From positions 1-6,867 of the forward strand of contig DKLU01000244.1 of assembly GCA_002455915.1 (NCBI GenBank): a DNA stretch of 6,867 nt. The letters are read 5' to 3'. Position numbers and translations under genes: made by a program. Shown here piece after piece: positions 6,162-6,867 of this stretch. Numbering within the stretch: position 1 is the first letter of the stretch; every line of letters starts with the position of its first letter. Below the pieces are notes generated by a model. It was not told the origin of the DNA, searched no databases, and saw nothing but the letters and a program-made list of their open reading frames with translations. Source of the DNA: Chryseobacterium sp. UBA6632. GTDB lineage: Bacteria; Bacteroidota; Bacteroidia; Flavobacteriales; Weeksellaceae.

Positions 6162-6867
6162 CTATACAATAAACAAAGATGCTATGGTTTGAGCATCGCT
6201 TCCTGTTAAAATTTCATCATATGCGGCAGAACCTGCTGCAGCTCCAAAAGCCGTTGCAGTATTGAATCCTGCCTGATTGGTCACATCTTCGCCAGCATAC
6301 ACGGCATTTGTTGCAGGAGGCATATTTCCGCCGTCTGCAAGTTCTATCCAGCCTTTGTTAGCACGCATTCTTCGCACCTGAGAGGCATGTCTTGCTTCCA
6401 CTGAATGAATTTGTAATGCAGCCTGCAAAACAGCTTTATTAGACATCACATTTCCTGCCTGGCCTTTGTAGGCCCTAACTCCAGTATCTTCAAAAGCCTG
6501 AGCCAGAACCAAAAACTGACTATAATCTGTGAAAGGGGAGAAGCTCCCGTTTGCGGTAAAATCAAAAGTAGGTTTTGCTCCCGGGGTCGTTCCTAAAGAA
6601 GTTAAAGTACTTTTTAAGAAATTGACGTGGGCTGCTTCATGTTTTGAAATTTGCATAAAAACTGCTCGGTCTCCGTTAGGAATTAATGTTCCCGCGGCCA
6701 ATCCCATGGCATAAAATTCATTTTCAAGATATTCAAGAACTAAAGCCAATTGAAGGGCATCCGTTAATGCATTTTTAAATAAGCTTGAATCTGTAGTGGT
6801 TACCGTTTCTGCTTTTGCAGAAGTTGTCATTAATGCTCCCAGTCCGAAAGGGATGGATGCCACAGCA
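6162..6867 (-). CDS. Exported ferritin-like diiron protein, N-terminus cut by window edge
   Basis: This is a partial gene: the reading frame ends at the TAG at 6164-6162 and runs off the right edge. The GTG at 6863-6861 is more likely an internal Val than the start. Numbering that Val as 1, residues 2-18 look like the end of a signal peptide (IPFGLGALMTTSAKA) with cleavage AKA|ET after A18, so the protein is probably exported. The following domain shows the four-helix ferritin-like iron site: E44 in EYLENEFY, E76 and H79 in HEAAH, E125 in QAFEDTG, and E156 with H159 in HSVEARHASQ. This is the E, ExxH, E, ExxH pattern of diiron carboxylate proteins. I assign it to the Ferritin_2 group (related to plant desiccation protein Pcc13-62), often annotated only as ferritin-like domain protein. 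Its role, whether iron or oxidative-stress related or otherwise, is unknown. It is convergent to the efflux operon with its own terminator, so shared regulation is not implied. A promoter and any twin-arginine motif would lie outside the window. Confidence 0.9.
   Translation of the reverse strand, partial: AVASIPFGLGALMTTSAKAETVTTTDSSLFKNALTDALQLALVLEYLENEFYAMGLAAGTLIPNGDRAVFMQISKHEAAHVNFLKSTLTSLGTTPGAKPTFDFTANGSFSPFTDYSQFLVLAQAFEDTGVRAYKGQAGNVMSNKAVLQAALQIHSVEARHASQVRRMRANKGWIELADGGNMPPATNAVYAGEDVTNQAGFNTATAFGAAAGSAAYDEILTGSDAQTIASLFIV

Noticed and set aside
6563..6570. Minus-strand TACTTTTG matching the TAnnTTTG promoter element
   Set aside because: It lies inside the ferritin-like coding region with no gene start positioned to use it; such 8-mers are frequent by chance in AT-rich DNA.
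6861..6863. GTG as the start codon of the ferritin-like gene
   Set aside because: The frame continues to the window edge, and starting here would leave a signal peptide with no basic head; the true start is more likely outside the window.
1..6867. CRISPR array, tRNA, rRNA, riboswitch, insertion sequence or attachment site
   Set aside because: No regularly spaced direct repeats, RNA gene signatures, transposase coding or terminal inverted repeats were seen, and the gaps between genes are all shorter than 100 bases.

Overview
The window is AT-rich, compact, accessory-type bacterial DNA that I place in the Bacteroidota, most likely a Chryseobacterium-like member of the Flavobacteriia. The reasons are a Bacteroidota-type -7 promoter element (TATCTTTG, fitting TAnnTTTG), start codons in A/T-rich leaders without clear Shine-Dalgarno sequences, a TolC/adaptor pair and a small leader protein of the kind seen in this group, and an exported ferritin-like protein that closely resembles ones I recall from Chryseobacterium. 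The genus is a recall-based inference, not a database result.

Layout: 1-6062 is one plus-strand gene cluster. It begins with a promoter element at the left edge and a small 120-residue protein of unknown function (19-381). A heavy-metal RND pump of the CzcA/CusA type follows (464-3604, 1046 aa), then a TolC-like outer-membrane channel (3695-4903, 402 aa) and a lipoprotein periplasmic adaptor (start chosen at 4911, 383 aa, ending 6062). A strong intrinsic terminator at 6074-6107 closes the cluster. A second hairpin at 6108-6141 is oriented to terminate the convergent minus-strand gene. That gene (6162 to the right edge) encodes the C-terminal 235 or so residues of a secreted ferritin-like diiron protein and is cut by the window end.

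Together the three large plus-strand genes make a complete tripartite efflux machine. The inner-membrane proton-driven pump takes metal ions, the lipid-anchored adaptor bridges the periplasm, and the TolC-like channel crosses the outer membrane. The intramembrane motif of the pump (D401, D407, E414) fits the divalent-cation (Co/Zn/Cd/Ni) branch, and the copper/silver methionine triad does not appear at the expected places; the actual metal is not proven. No metal-responsive regulator is inside the window.

I do not see a dramatic new system. The least explained parts are the small protein at the head of the operon, with its His/Asp-rich motif, the promoter element that almost touches its start codon, and a degenerate TCTTAGC-type repeat between the pump and channel genes. 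Apart from these, every base is in a gene or a short gap; no gene-free stretch exceeds 100 bases.
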